A stretch of 17,728 nt of DNA, from the NCBI GenBank assembly GCA_011056825.1, contig DSBH01000296.1, positions 1-17,728 on the forward strand, read 5' to 3'. A program made the translations under genes and the position numbers. How positions within the stretch are numbered: position 1 is the stretch's first letter; each line of letters starts with the position of its first letter. The notes under the pieces were generated by a model. It saw nothing but the letters and a program-made list of their open reading frames with translations, made no database searches and was not told the DNA's origin. Source of the stretch: Deltaproteobacteria bacterium (GTDB lineage Bacteria; Desulfobacterota; Syntrophia; Syntrophales; UBA2210). This document shows, one piece after another, positions 7,012-14,760 of this stretch.

Positions 7012-9408
7012 ATGATCGAGCAGCAGATTCCGGGAGACTTGGAAGATATAAAAATTCCCGATATTATTCCGATTTTGCCTGTATTCAACGTTGTTGTTTT
7101 TCCTCACATGACCTTTCCCATGGAGGTTGTGGGAGAACGCGCCATTACCCTCGTCGACGAGGCGATGTCGGCGGACCGCCTGATAGGGATCGTGGCGATG
7201 GACAAACAGCCGGAAGAAGAACTGCCCAAACCCGAAGAAGTACGCCACATGGGCACGGTGGCAGCCATTCTGAAAATGGCCAAGACGGGCGACAACAAGG
7301 CCCAACTCATTCTGCAGGGAGTCAGCCGTTTAAGAATAACCGAGTTCGTTGAGGGCAAACCGTACCTCGAGGCGAAAGTAGAGAAACTTGCCGAAAAGGA
7401 GGCAAAGGGTCTTGAAATCGAGGCGCTCATGGCGAACCTGGTGGGACTGTTCGATCGAATAGTCAAGCTGTCACCATTTCTGCCTCAGGAGTTCGGCCCC
7501 ATGGCGAAATCAATCAAGGAACCGGGTCCCCTGACCGATATGATCGCCACCGTTATCAACGCTACCGTTGAAGAGAAACAGGATGTCCTGGAAACCCCGG
7601 ACGTAAAAAAACGGCTCGAAAAGGTGACGCGCCTGGTCAACCACCAGGTCGATATTCTGGAGTTGGGCAACAAGATACAAACGCAGATCAAGGGCGATTT
7701 CGACAAGAGCCAGCGCGAGTATTTTCTTCGCCAGCAGTTGAAAGCGATCAAGGAGGAGCTGGGCGAGGGTGAGGACGACGGGAAGCTGGAGATAGAAGAA
7801 TACCATAAAAAGATCGAAGAAAAAGAATTGCCGGATGAGGCAAGAAAAGAAGCGGAGCGTGAACTGTCGAGACTTTCGCGCATGCATCCATCGTCGGCCG
7901 AATATACTGTTGCGTCCACCTATCTTGACTGGATAACGGAGCTTCCCTGGAACGATGAAACAAAAGACAGGCTCGATATCAAACGGGCGCGAAGAATTCT
8001 CGATGAAGACCATTACGGGCTCGAAAAGCCGAAAAGGAGGGTCATCGAGTACCTGTCGGTCCGTAAGCTGAAACCGGACACGAAGGGACCGATCCTCTGT
8101 TTTGCCGGTCCTCCGGGGACGGGGAAAACATCTCTCGGAACGTCGATCGCGCGAGCGCTGGGACGAAAATTCGTCAGGATTTCTCTCGGGGGCGTTCGGG
8201 ACGAGGCTGAAATACGGGGTCACCGCCGCACCTATGTCGGGGCGCTTCCCGGAAGAATCATTCAGGGTATGCGGCGGGCCGAAACGAAAAATCCCGTGTT
8301 CATGCTCGATGAAATAGACAAACTGGGAAGCGATTTCCGCGGCGATCCCTCGTCCGCTCTGCTGGAAGTTCTTGATCCTGAGCAGAACAACAGCTTTGTC
8401 GATCATTACCTCGATGTCAGTTTTGATCTTTCGCGGGTCATGTTTATCACGACGGCGAATATTCTGGAAACGATTCCGCCGGCGCTGCGTGACCGTCTCG
8501 AAGTGATCGAGCTGCCGGGCTACACGCTGGAAGAAAAAATAAAGATTGCCGAACGGTACCTCATTCCGCGCCAGATCAGGGAAAACGGATTGAAACCTGG
8601 GCTCATACGTTTTACGAAGGCGGCCAAGAAGGAAATAATCACGTCTTACACCAGGGAAGCGGGGGTCAGGAATCTCGAACGCGAGTTAGCCAACGTCTGC
8701 AGGGCCGTGGCCAGTTCAGTCGCCGCCGGGGAAACCTCGAAGGCGGTCATCGGCGTGAAAAATCTTCAGAAGTATCTTGGACCTCCGAAGGTCACCTACG
8801 AGAAAAACACCCGCGTTGCGAAACCCGGCGTCGCCATGGGTCTTGCCTGGACCCCGTCGGGCGGCGAGCTTCTCTTCATAGAGGCGACGGCAATGCAGGG
8901 GGGAAAGGGGCTGATAATGACGGGACAGCTGGGCGACGTTATGAAGGAATCGGCGCAGGCCGCCCTGAGCTTCATTCGGTCCAATGCGGGGGAACTGGGC
9001 ATCGATGAAAATTTTTATAATAACATGGATATACACATTCATGTTCCGGCAGGCGCCATTCAGAAAGACGGACCTTCAGCGGGTGTAACCATTCTGACGG
9101 CCCTGGCGTCGCTTCTCACGCAGCGTCCCATCAAGCAGGACCTTGCCATGTCGGGTGAAATCACGCTCAGGGGCGCCGTACTTCCCGTGGGCGGCGTCAA
9201 GGAAAAGGTGCTGGCGGCTCACCGCGCCGGAATTAAAACGATCATTCTTCCCAGGTGGAACAAGAAAGACCTGGAGGAGGTGCCGAAGCATGTCAGGAAG
9301 GACATTACGTTTCACTTTTTTGACGATATGATGGACGTGGTCAAGGCCGCCCTGTCACCCCGACGGGTCGGCGAATCGACGTCAGTCGAGGCCCGCAGTG
9401 GTTCCTGA
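7012..9408 (+). CDS. lon: ATP-dependent Lon protease
   Basis: This is a cytoplasmic AAA+ serine protease of 798 aa, the normal length for bacterial LonA. It degrades damaged and regulatory proteins. The N-terminal LON substrate domain begins at IPILPVFNVVVFPHM. A coiled-coil, Lys/Glu-rich linker with the typical QREYFLRQQLKAIKEELG segment follows. The AAA+ module has Walker A GPPGTGKT (residues 366-373), Walker B VFMLDEIDKLG and an arginine-containing ALRDRLEVI segment. The protease domain has the catalytic serine in KDGPSAGVT (Ser689) and lysine in GGVKEKVLAAHRAG (Lys732), 43 residues apart as in E. coli Lon (679 and 722). GGAGG (7002-7006) precedes the ATG. It lies 47 nt after hsp20 and is convergent with a Nudix gene 29 nt beyond its stop. 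No strong terminator hairpin is visible in that gap. The gene looks complete and intact. Confidence 0.97.
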   Translation: MIEQQIPGDLEDIKIPDIIPILPVFNVVVFPHMTFPMEVVGERAITLVDEAMSADRLIGIVAMDKQPEEELPKPEEVRHMGTVAAILKMAKTGDNKAQLILQGVSRLRITEFVEGKPYLEAKVEKLAEKEAKGLEIEALMANLVGLFDRIVKLSPFLPQEFGPMAKSIKEPGPLTDMIATVINATVEEKQDVLETPDVKKRLEKVTRLVNHQVDILELGNKIQTQIKGDFDKSQREYFLRQQLKAIKEELGEGEDDGKLEIEEYHKKIEEKELPDEARKEAERELSRLSRMHPSSAEYTVASTYLDWITELPWNDETKDRLDIKRARRILDEDHYGLEKPKRRVIEYLSVRKLKPDTKGPILCFAGPPGTGKTSLGTSIARALGRKFVRISLGGVRDEAEIRGHRRTYVGALPGRIIQGMRRAETKNPVFMLDEIDKLGSDFRGDPSSALLEVLDPEQNNSFVDHYLDVSFDLSRVMFITTANILETIPPALRDRLEVIELPGYTLEEKIKIAERYLIPRQIRENGLKPGLIRFTKAAKKEIITSYTREAGVRNLERELANVCRAVASSVAAGETSKAVIGVKNLQKYLGPPKVTYEKNTRVAKPGVAMGLAWTPSGGELLFIEATAMQGGKGLIMTGQLGDVMKESAQAALSFIRSNAGELGIDENFYNNMDIHIHVPAGAIQKDGPSAGVTILTALASLLTQRPIKQDLAMSGEITLRGAVLPVGGVKEKVLAAHRAGIKTIILPRWNKKDLEEVPKHVRKDITFHFFDDMMDVVKAALSPRRVGESTSVEARSGS

Positions 9409-9437
9409 GCCTCCTTCACCGCCGGAACGCATGAGCA

Positions 9438-9896
9438 CTAGCTGTTCTCGGCATAGCGTCCCGTAAAATAATCTTCAAGAATTGCGGCGTGGTCGAACAC
9501 GATCGGGTCGGGCAATGAATCTTTTGTGAAAGCACCAACGTCGGCGGCATCGTCGCCTGCTTTCGGTGTTCCCGAAGCGCGTGCCGTAAAGACCGTTGAA
9601 ATGGTGTGCTGTCTCGGGTCGCGCAGGGGATCTGAATAGGTGTGCATCTGTCTGACAGAGGTGACCGCCAGGGATGTCTCTTCGAAGGCCTCCCGTTTTA
9701 CGGCCTGTTCCAGCGTTTCTCCGTAATCGACGAATCCTCCCGGAAGGGCCCAGCCCAGAGGTTCGTTTCTGCGTCGAACGAGAACGACGCTCCCTTCATC
9801 GATTTCGATGATCGCGTCCACCGTCGGCACCGGGTTGCGGTACCGTTTTATTATTCCTCCGCAGTGTGGGCATTTTTCACTGGAAATAGTCGACAT
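9438..9896 (-). CDS. Nudix hydrolase with N-terminal CxxC
   Basis: This is a 152-aa Nudix-fold pyrophosphohydrolase. The Nudix box is clear: GFVDYGE, then REAFEE, matching G-x5-E-x7-R-E-x-x-E-E, with the usual final Gly replaced by Ser (EETSL). The acidic residues that bind metal are all present. A single CPHCGG motif at residues 9-14 resembles half of a zinc ribbon, and the stretch YRNPVPTVDAIIEI follows. This arrangement is common in small Nudix proteins often annotated as ADP-ribose pyrophosphatase or NUDIX domain protein; the true substrate cannot be read from sequence. It has its own candidate promoter upstream and is convergent with lon, so it is probably a single-gene unit. Confidence 0.9.
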   Translation of the reverse strand: MSTISSEKCPHCGGIIKRYRNPVPTVDAIIEIDEGSVVLVRRRNEPLGWALPGGFVDYGETLEQAVKREAFEETSLAVTSVRQMHTYSDPLRDPRQHTISTVFTARASGTPKAGDDAADVGAFTKDSLPDPIVFDHAAILEDYFTGRYAENS

Positions 9897-9932
9897 GATT
9901 CACCCGGTCCTTCCCAGCCGTTTTCATGCCTG

Positions 9933-9959
9933 CTTATAATAGGACTCCGTTGCTGTCAA
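9933..9959 (-). promoter_or_regulatory. candidate promoter of the Nudix gene
   Basis: On the minus strand a perfect TTGACA (9959-9954) and TATAAG (9938-9933) are 15 nt apart, a little short for sigma70. This would give a leader of about 30 nt to the ATG at 9896. Confidence 0.35.
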
Positions 9960-9999
9960 GAACGGTGCGGGCGGGGGCGTGCGCCGGCGATGGAAATCC

Positions 10000-10028
10000 T
10001 TGACAATTGGGGGGCAATTCATTAGCCT
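10000..10028 (+). promoter_or_regulatory. predicted sigma70 promoter of the PTS-rimI-pyrKD operon
   Basis: TTGACA (10000-10005, consensus) and TAGCCT (10023-10028, with T1, A2 and T6 matching) are separated by an ideal 17 nt. Transcription would begin near 10035, about 23 nt before the EIIA ATG. This also argues against the in-frame TTG at 10007 as the EIIA start, because that codon would lie inside the promoter. Confidence 0.5.
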
Positions 10029-10057
10029 ACGCCATTACATTCTTCGCGGGGGCGGAC

Positions 10058-10468
10058 ATGATTGGTGTCGTAGTTGTTACCCACGGCAATCTGGGAAGAG
10101 AGTTGATACGGGCGGCGGAATTAATAAAAGGCGACCTCAAGGGAGTGGCTCACGTATCCGTCGATGCAACGAGAGGTGTTGAAGACCTGAAAAAGGAGAT
10201 GACGACGGCCATCAAGAAGGCCGACAAGGGTGAGGGCGTGCTCATATTGACGGATCTTTTCGGTGGGACGCCCTCTAATATATCGCTGTCCTTTCTGAAA
10301 AAAGACAAGGTGGAAGTAGTAACGGGCGTCAACCTTCCCATGCTTCTCAAGATGCCGGACGCCCGGGCCGGAATGACGCTTGCCGAATTTGCCGATTTCA
10401 TAGCGGAATACGGCAGAAAAAATATTTACCTGGCAAGCGCCATATTGAACCGGAAAACAGAAAATTGA
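10058..10468 (+). CDS. PTS EIIA, mannose/fructose/sorbose class
   Basis: This is a single-domain EIIA of the mannose class (136 aa), a cytoplasmic protein that accepts phosphate from HPr-P and passes it to EIIB. The N-terminal motif VVVVTHGNLGRELI places the phosphorylated histidine at residue 9 (His10 in E. coli EIIAB-Man). The second hallmark, ILTDLFGGTPSN, carries the conserved Asp next to the active site and is intact. The ATG at 10058 fits the family N-terminus and has a G-rich sequence just upstream. Here EIIA is a separate protein, not fused to EIIB as in E. coli ManX. It is first in the operon and overlaps or nearly touches the EIIB gene. No EI or HPr gene lies in this window, so its phosphate donor must be encoded elsewhere. 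A purely regulatory role is possible. Confidence 0.92.
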   Translation: MIGVVVVTHGNLGRELIRAAELIKGDLKGVAHVSVDATRGVEDLKKEMTTAIKKADKGEGVLILTDLFGGTPSNISLSFLKKDKVEVVTGVNLPMLLKMPDARAGMTLAEFADFIAEYGRKNIYLASAILNRKTEN

Positions 10469-10500
10469 ACAACTTATTTCGAGACGGTGCGAAGCGAACG

Positions 10501-11001
10501 GTGAAACGATCGCTGGTTCGGGTTGATAACAGACTGGTTCATGGACAGATTCTCGAATCCTGGATCCCCTTCCTTCATGCCTCCTGCATTGTTGTAGTAA
10601 ACAATGAAGTGGCGGGCGATGTCTTTCGGGAATCGGTTATACGCATGGCCGTACCCAGGGGCATCGAGGTTGTTTTCTGCGGTATCGATGATTTCGCCCA
10701 ATGGCAGAATCCGGAAAAGGAAAGTGACAACCACAGGCACACGATTATTCTATTTGAGTCAATCGAGGACGTGATCAGGGCATATCGCCTCGGGTTCAGG
10801 TTCGAAGATCTCAACGTGGGCAATGTTCAAAACAACGTTGGTCGCACCAGGAAAATCGGAACGCGTGTTCACTTGAGCGACAGTGAAATCGAAGACTTGA
10901 TGATGCTGGTGAGGCTCGGGGTCGACGTTGAAATCAGGAGCGTGCCACGTGACAGGCCGGTATCGTTCGCGGATGCCGTCGGAAACACGAGAGGGGACTG
11001 A
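10501..11001 (+). CDS. PTS EIIB, mannose/fructose/sorbose class
   Basis: This is the EIIB phosphotransfer domain, about 166 aa, phosphorylated by EIIA. The signature VRVDNRLVHGQILESW contains the phospho-acceptor histidine (His14 from this start, matching the position in family members). The rest follows the family: VVVNNEVAGDVFRES, IILFESIEDVIRAYRLG and LNVGNVQNNVGRTRKIG. Two starts are possible. GTG 10501 gives the usual family length and leaves a 32-nt gap after EIIA. TTG 10465 would overlap the EIIA stop by 4 nt (aTTGA) and add a basic 12-residue extension not typical of the family. I prefer the GTG, though the 4-nt overlap is a classic coupling arrangement and cannot be excluded. Ribosome binding sites are weak for both. 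Confidence 0.88.
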   Translation: MKRSLVRVDNRLVHGQILESWIPFLHASCIVVVNNEVAGDVFRESVIRMAVPRGIEVVFCGIDDFAQWQNPEKESDNHRHTIILFESIEDVIRAYRLGFRFEDLNVGNVQNNVGRTRKIGTRVHLSDSEIEDLMMLVRLGVDVEIRSVPRDRPVSFADAVGNTRGD

Positions 11002-11056
11002 ATCGGAACGTCCCGTAGCAAGATTAACCTGGGGACGACAGAGCGGATTGTCTGAT

Positions 11057-11743
11057 ATGTGGATTTCGGCGGCTGAGGCGGCTCTTCTGGGAGGTTTCCT
11101 GTGCCTCGACAGGATTGTCCTGCAGGTCATGCTTTCGCGTCCAGTTATAACGGCGCCGCTGATCGGCCTTGCGCTGGGCGATCCGCTGACGGGCCTCATG
11201 GCGGGCGCGATAACGGAGTTGCTCTGGATCGACCGTTTCCCCATGGGAACATACCTTCCTCCTAATGATACCATAGCGGCAGTACTCATAGCGGCCGGCG
11301 CCATAATGGCCGGAAAACACACGGGCGGCGCGTCTCCGGAACTATTGGCGGCTTCAGTGCTGCTTTTTGTGCCGGCGGCATACATCGCACGGCAGCTGGA
11401 TATGCTGATCGCCCGTTCAAACGATGCCGCGGCGACCGCCGCCGTGGACGACGCGCGCGGGGGTGATGCCCGGGCCATAGCGGTTCGGCATTATGCCGCC
11501 CTGGCGAAAACATTTATCCTGTCGTCGGTATTCATATTCGTTCTGCTTTTGCCGGGAACGATGCTGCTGGTATATGTGTTTCCAATGCTTCCGGATTGCT
11601 GCATGAGAACTCTCGTGATGGTATACTGGTTTATTCCCGTTCTGGGGGTGGCGATTGCTCTGGCTACCATCAAGGTTCGGGGGAAACTTCCGGTCTTTGC
11701 CGGGCTGTTGCTCGTCGCGATGATCGTGTTCGGCCTGTGGTAA
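11057..11743 (+). CDS. PTS EIIC, mannose/sorbose-class membrane component
   Basis: This is an integral membrane protein of about 228 aa of the sorbose/mannose EIIC family. Hydrophobic stretches begin near AALLGGFLCLDRIVLQ and continue through APLIGLALGDPLTGLMAGA, AAVLIAAGAIMAG, AASVLLFVPAAYIA, FILSSVFIFVLLLPG, VYWFIPVLGVAIALA and the C-terminal FAGLLLVAMIVFGLW. The LALGDPLTGLMAGAITELLW segment matches the family's G-D-x-x-T-G-x-x-x-G signature. The ATG at 11057 starts directly before the first hydrophobic helix. An in-frame ATG at 10973 would add a polar, Arg-rich leader overlapping EIIB and is less likely. In canonical mannose systems EIIC works with EIID as the permease, but here rimI follows 16 nt later and no EIID is present. 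Either EIID is encoded elsewhere or this is a reduced, sensory complex. Confidence 0.88.
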   Translation: MWISAAEAALLGGFLCLDRIVLQVMLSRPVITAPLIGLALGDPLTGLMAGAITELLWIDRFPMGTYLPPNDTIAAVLIAAGAIMAGKHTGGASPELLAASVLLFVPAAYIARQLDMLIARSNDAAATAAVDDARGGDARAIAVRHYAALAKTFILSSVFIFVLLLPGTMLLVYVFPMLPDCCMRTLVMVYWFIPVLGVAIALATIKVRGKLPVFAGLLLVAMIVFGLW

Positions 11744-11759
11744 ATGGCGGGATGATCTG

Positions 11760-12296
11760 ATGACCCTGAATGGACTCCCGAAATATACGCCGGCGGAAGG
11801 CGAAATAAGAGATATGACGACGGACGACCTGGACGCCGTTCTGGCCATTGAACGATCGGCCTATGTCACGCCCTGGAGCAGGGAAATGTTCCGGAGCGAA
11901 TTATTTTTCGATGCCTGTGTCAACCGTGTCGCCCTGCGTGAAACGGAAGTCGTTGGATACAGTTGTTTCGCGCTGGTAGTGGACGAGGCGCACTTGCGCA
12001 ATATCACCGTCGGACGGAGATGGCGTCACCGGGGCGTAGCGAAGGCGCTGCTCCACGACATGATTCGAATAGCACTGGAACAGGGCGCCGTTTTCGCCAC
12101 GCTGGAAGTGAGACCCTCGAACACGGTCGCCGTGGAACTTTACAACCGTTTCGGTTTCAACGTGACGGGCGTCAGGCCCCGTTATTACGGTGATACCGGC
12201 GAAGACGCGCTGATCATGTGGGCAGACCTCAGAAACAACGATTACGGTCGGACCGGACGCGAGTCGGATTATTATGGAACAGATGCGAAAACGTGA
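11760..12296 (+). CDS. rimI: Ribosomal protein S18 alanine N-acetyltransferase RimI
   Basis: This is a GNAT-fold acetyltransferase of 178 aa. RimI transfers acetyl from acetyl-CoA to the N-terminal alanine of ribosomal protein S18. The family N-terminal pattern is present: MTTDDLDAVLAIERSAY, then TPWSREMFRSEL. Motif A, which binds the acetyl-CoA pyrophosphate, reads ITVGRRWRHRGVAKALL. The C-terminal signature TLEVRPSNTVAVELYNRFGF is close to the RimI consensus, followed by GVRPRYYGDTGEDALIM. This full set makes RimI more likely than a generic GNAT. It is longer than E. coli RimI (148 aa), with about 15 extra residues at the N-terminus and a polar tail. The start ATG follows EIIC by 16 nt and the 3' end overlaps pyrK by 23 nt, so it sits inside the operon. 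Confidence 0.9.
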   Translation: MTLNGLPKYTPAEGEIRDMTTDDLDAVLAIERSAYVTPWSREMFRSELFFDACVNRVALRETEVVGYSCFALVVDEAHLRNITVGRRWRHRGVAKALLHDMIRIALEQGAVFATLEVRPSNTVAVELYNRFGFNVTGVRPRYYGDTGEDALIMWADLRNNDYGRTGRESDYYGTDAKT

Positions 12297-13101
12297 AACG
12301 GGAATAGTGAGGTCGAACAGGGAAACCGCGCGGGGCCACTACGTTATTGAAGTGGAGCTTCCCGGGCTCTTTGGCGTGGTGAATCCCGGCCAATTTGTCA
12401 TGTTCAGGCCGGGGGCGGGCGAAACGCCGCTCCTGTCCCGGCCGTTCAGTGTGTGCTCGCAGACTGAAACGGGCGAAACCACGAAAATCGAACTGCTTTA
12501 CCGTGTCGTCGGAGCCGGAACCGCCCGAATGGCCTCGCTGCGACAGGGAGACACGGTCAACGTGCTCGGACCACTGGGGCGCGGATTCGACATGGATGAG
12601 GGCCGCCGCGTAATCCTTGTAGCCGGGGGCGTGGGCGTGGCGCCTCTCATATCCTATGCCGATCGCCGACGCGCACAGGAAGAGGGCGGTCGCGTCCGTA
12701 TTATCGCTTACGTTGGAGCGGCCGACGAGGAATCGATCGCCGGTGTCGATCGGTTGGAACAGTACTGTGACGAGGTGAAAATCGCGACCGATGACGGAAG
12801 TCGCGGCTTCAGAGGCACGGTGACGGAACTGTTCCGGACTGACGTGGAACACCATGAGAAAACAGCGTCGGCAGTCAGGGCGTGCGGGCCGAGAGCGATG
12901 CTGTCCGCTCTTGCCGATGTCCTCGACGGACACGATATCGTCTGTCAGGTTTCCATGGAAGAACGGATGGCCTGCGGCATCGGCGCCTGCCTGGGATGCG
13001 CCGTCAGGGTCCGCCTCAACGACGGAAGCGTCGGTTACCGCCGGGTCTGCAAGGATGGGCCCGTATTTGATATGGAGGATATCGACTGGCATGAAGACTG
13101 A
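12274..13101 (+). CDS. pyrK: Dihydroorotate dehydrogenase electron-transfer subunit PyrK
   Basis: This FAD- and [2Fe-2S]-binding subunit of class 1B dihydroorotate dehydrogenase (275 aa) passes electrons from PyrD's FMN to NAD+. The ferredoxin-reductase-like FAD domain shows NPGQFVMFRPG and LLSRPFSVCS (R-P-x-S flavin motif, about residues 55-62). The NAD-binding domain begins at ILVAGGVGVAPLISYA. The C-terminal iron-sulfur ligands are Cys234, Cys239, Cys242 and Cys259 (MACGIGACLGC, then RRVCKDGPVF), the C-x4-C-x2-C spacing seen in PyrK. The start is either ATG 12274 or ATG 12283, three codons in, which has GGA 5 nt upstream; both overlap the end of rimI. The 3' end overlaps pyrD by 11 nt. The pairing with pyrD indicates an NAD-linked DHODH, in keeping with an anaerobic lifestyle. 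Confidence 0.94.
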   Translation: MEQMRKRETGIVRSNRETARGHYVIEVELPGLFGVVNPGQFVMFRPGAGETPLLSRPFSVCSQTETGETTKIELLYRVVGAGTARMASLRQGDTVNVLGPLGRGFDMDEGRRVILVAGGVGVAPLISYADRRRAQEEGGRVRIIAYVGAADEESIAGVDRLEQYCDEVKIATDDGSRGFRGTVTELFRTDVEHHEKTASAVRACGPRAMLSALADVLDGHDIVCQVSMEERMACGIGACLGCAVRVRLNDGSVGYRRVCKDGPVFDMEDIDWHED

Positions 13102-14032
13102 CGGCGCCAAACGCCCGAACATGGCGGTCAGTATCGGCCGGCTGATGCTGAAAAATCCGGTTATTACCGCCTCGGGGACCTTCGGTTACGGGGAGGAGTT
13201 TGCTCCTTACCTCAACCTGGACCGGCTTGGCGGAATGGTACTCAAGGGAATTTCAGAGAACCCGCGCCCGGGAAACCCGCCTCCGCGCATCGTGGAAACG
13301 CCGTCGGGGTTGCTAAACGCGATTGGACTCGAAAACGTGGGGATTGACGCCTTCGTTACGGAGAAAGCGCCTTTTCTGGAAACACTCGACACGACAGTGA
13401 TAGCCAATATTTTCGGCGAGAGTGCCGATGAATATGCGCGGGTGGCGGATAAACTGACGGGCGTGAAATGCGTTGACGCCCTGGAAGTGAACATATCCTG
13501 TCCGAACGTCAATCGCGGCGGAATGGATTTCGGCGCCGATCCCGAGCAGGCGGCCGAGGTGACCCGTGCCGTCAAAGAGGCGACGGATCTTCCGGTAATC
13601 GTGAAGCTCACGCCCAACGTCACCGATATAACTGCCGTCGCACGGCGGGTCGAGGCGGCGGGCGCCGACGCGCTTTCGCTCATCAATACCCTCAGGGGAA
13701 TGTCGGTTGATGTTTACACGGCCAGACCGAGGCTCGCAAACGTGACGGGCGGCCTCTCGGGGCCCGCGATCAGGCCGGTGGCTGTCCTGATGGTGTGGGA
13801 GACGGTGCAGGCCGTATCAATCCCCGTCATCGGTATGGGAGGCATCATGAACGCCCGCGACGCGCTGGAATTTCTCATAGCGGGAGCACGGGCCGTCGAG
13901 ATCGGTACGGCAAACTTCGTCAACCCGGCGGCCGTACTGGACATTATCGGCGGGATCGAACGGCATCTCGGCGACGCGGGAGTTGACGACATCAACGATA
14001 TCATAGGGACGCTTGATTGCCGGCGGAAGTGA
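13091..14032 (+). CDS. pyrD: Dihydroorotate dehydrogenase catalytic subunit PyrD, class 1B
   Basis: This is the FMN-dependent catalytic subunit (313 aa), which oxidises dihydroorotate to orotate in the fourth step of UMP synthesis. It has the TIM-barrel pattern of the family: ITASGTFGYGEEF near the start, GMVLKGI, PSGLLNAIGLENVG, then LEVNISCPNVNRGG with the catalytic base Cys137 (Cys rather than Ser defines class 1). VIVKLTPNVTDI, GADALSLINT and GLSGPAIRPVA follow, then the FMN phosphate-binding GMGGIMNARDALEF and AVEIGTANFVNP. The frame is open far upstream, but the ATG at 13091 gives the family N-terminus and an 11-nt overlap with pyrK. GGAGG lies 14 nt upstream. The stop overlaps the next start as TGATG, so translation is probably coupled. 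Confidence 0.95.
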   Translation: MKTDGAKRPNMAVSIGRLMLKNPVITASGTFGYGEEFAPYLNLDRLGGMVLKGISENPRPGNPPPRIVETPSGLLNAIGLENVGIDAFVTEKAPFLETLDTTVIANIFGESADEYARVADKLTGVKCVDALEVNISCPNVNRGGMDFGADPEQAAEVTRAVKEATDLPVIVKLTPNVTDITAVARRVEAAGADALSLINTLRGMSVDVYTARPRLANVTGGLSGPAIRPVAVLMVWETVQAVSIPVIGMGGIMNARDALEFLIAGARAVEIGTANFVNPAAVLDIIGGIERHLGDAGVDDINDIIGTLDCRRK

Positions 14033-14733
14033 TGACGAGCGGGGCATACAAAATATGGGAGGGCGTGTACCTTGTCGGTGGACCAGGCGTGACGCACGCT
14101 GAAGACGCCGCGTCCTTTCTTGTCGACTGCGGCGAAGACCTGGTAATGATCGATGCGGGCGCCGGTGCGAGCGCTCCGCGCATCGAGCAGGCTATCAGGG
14201 ACCTGGGCTACGATCCCGGGGATATAGCGGCGATTATTCTTACGCACTGTCATATCGATCATATCGGGGGCGCGCCCCATTTTGTCGATTCATTTGGTTG
14301 TTCTCTTGTGATCCATGAACTCGACGCCGATGCCGTTGAAACAGGAGATCCGGAACAGACGGCCGCCCGAATCTATGGCGTCGTCTTTCCTCCCACGCCG
14401 GTCGATGTTTACCTGAAGGGCGATGAGGAGGTGCTTTTGTTCGGAACCCGTGAAATCCGCTGTATCCACACACCCGGGCACACGCCGGGTTCCCTGTCGG
14501 TGTGTATCGATCATCGCGGGAAGCGGGTGATTTTCGGACAGGATATACACGGCCCCTTTCTCGAGATGTTCAGGTCCGACCTGAGAGCCTGGAGAAAATC
14601 AATGCAGAAACTGCTTGACCTCGATGCCGATATTCTCTGCGAGGGCCACTTCGGCATTTTTACGTCGAAGGAGCGGGTCCGTTCCTACATAGAAGGATAT
14701 CTGGAAGAATACGGTGAGCAGTCGATGAAATAA
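14032..14733 (+). CDS. Metallo-beta-lactamase-fold hydrolase
   Basis: This is a cytoplasmic MBL-fold metal hydrolase, 233 aa. The zinc site is complete: TH-C-H-I-D-H at residues 71-77 (H72, H74, D76, H77), HTPGHTPGS, GQDIHGP with the bridging Asp, and a final His in CEGHFG. This resembles glyoxalase II-like and general MBL hydrolases. There is no beta-CASP domain, no flavodoxin or rhodanese fusion and no signal peptide. The substrate cannot be assigned. The ATG at 14032 shares its A with the pyrD stop (TGATG); upstream TTG 14017 and GTG 14029 are less likely. It is the last gene of the PTS-rimI-pyrKD run. Proximity to pyrD suggests coexpression but does not prove a pyrimidine role. It is convergent with the HD-GYP gene, with only 27 nt between them and no clear terminator. 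Confidence 0.9.
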   Translation: MTSGAYKIWEGVYLVGGPGVTHAEDAASFLVDCGEDLVMIDAGAGASAPRIEQAIRDLGYDPGDIAAIILTHCHIDHIGGAPHFVDSFGCSLVIHELDADAVETGDPEQTAARIYGVVFPPTPVDVYLKGDEEVLLFGTREIRCIHTPGHTPGSLSVCIDHRGKRVIFGQDIHGPFLEMFRSDLRAWRKSMQKLLDLDADILCEGHFGIFTSKERVRSYIEGYLEEYGEQSMK

Positions 14734-14760
14734 GGCCCGGTTCCGTCAGTCCCAGCTACC

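Noticed and set aside
7510..8406. 298-codon antisense frame within lon
   Set aside because: It lies wholly opposite strongly conserved lon coding sequence and its translation has no domain features, so it is a codon-bias shadow.
10007..10057. Upstream TTG start for EIIA
   Set aside because: It would begin inside the predicted promoter, between -35 and -10, and adds 17 residues not found in the EIIA family. ATG 10058 fits.
12854..13090. Long N-terminal extension of pyrD
   Set aside because: The open frame runs through pyrK in another frame. The family N-terminus and an 11-nt overlap support ATG 13091.
12229..13122. 297-codon antisense frame opposite pyrK
   Set aside because: It is fully antisense to a well-supported gene with intact Fe-S and flavin motifs, and the translation looks like reverse-strand noise.
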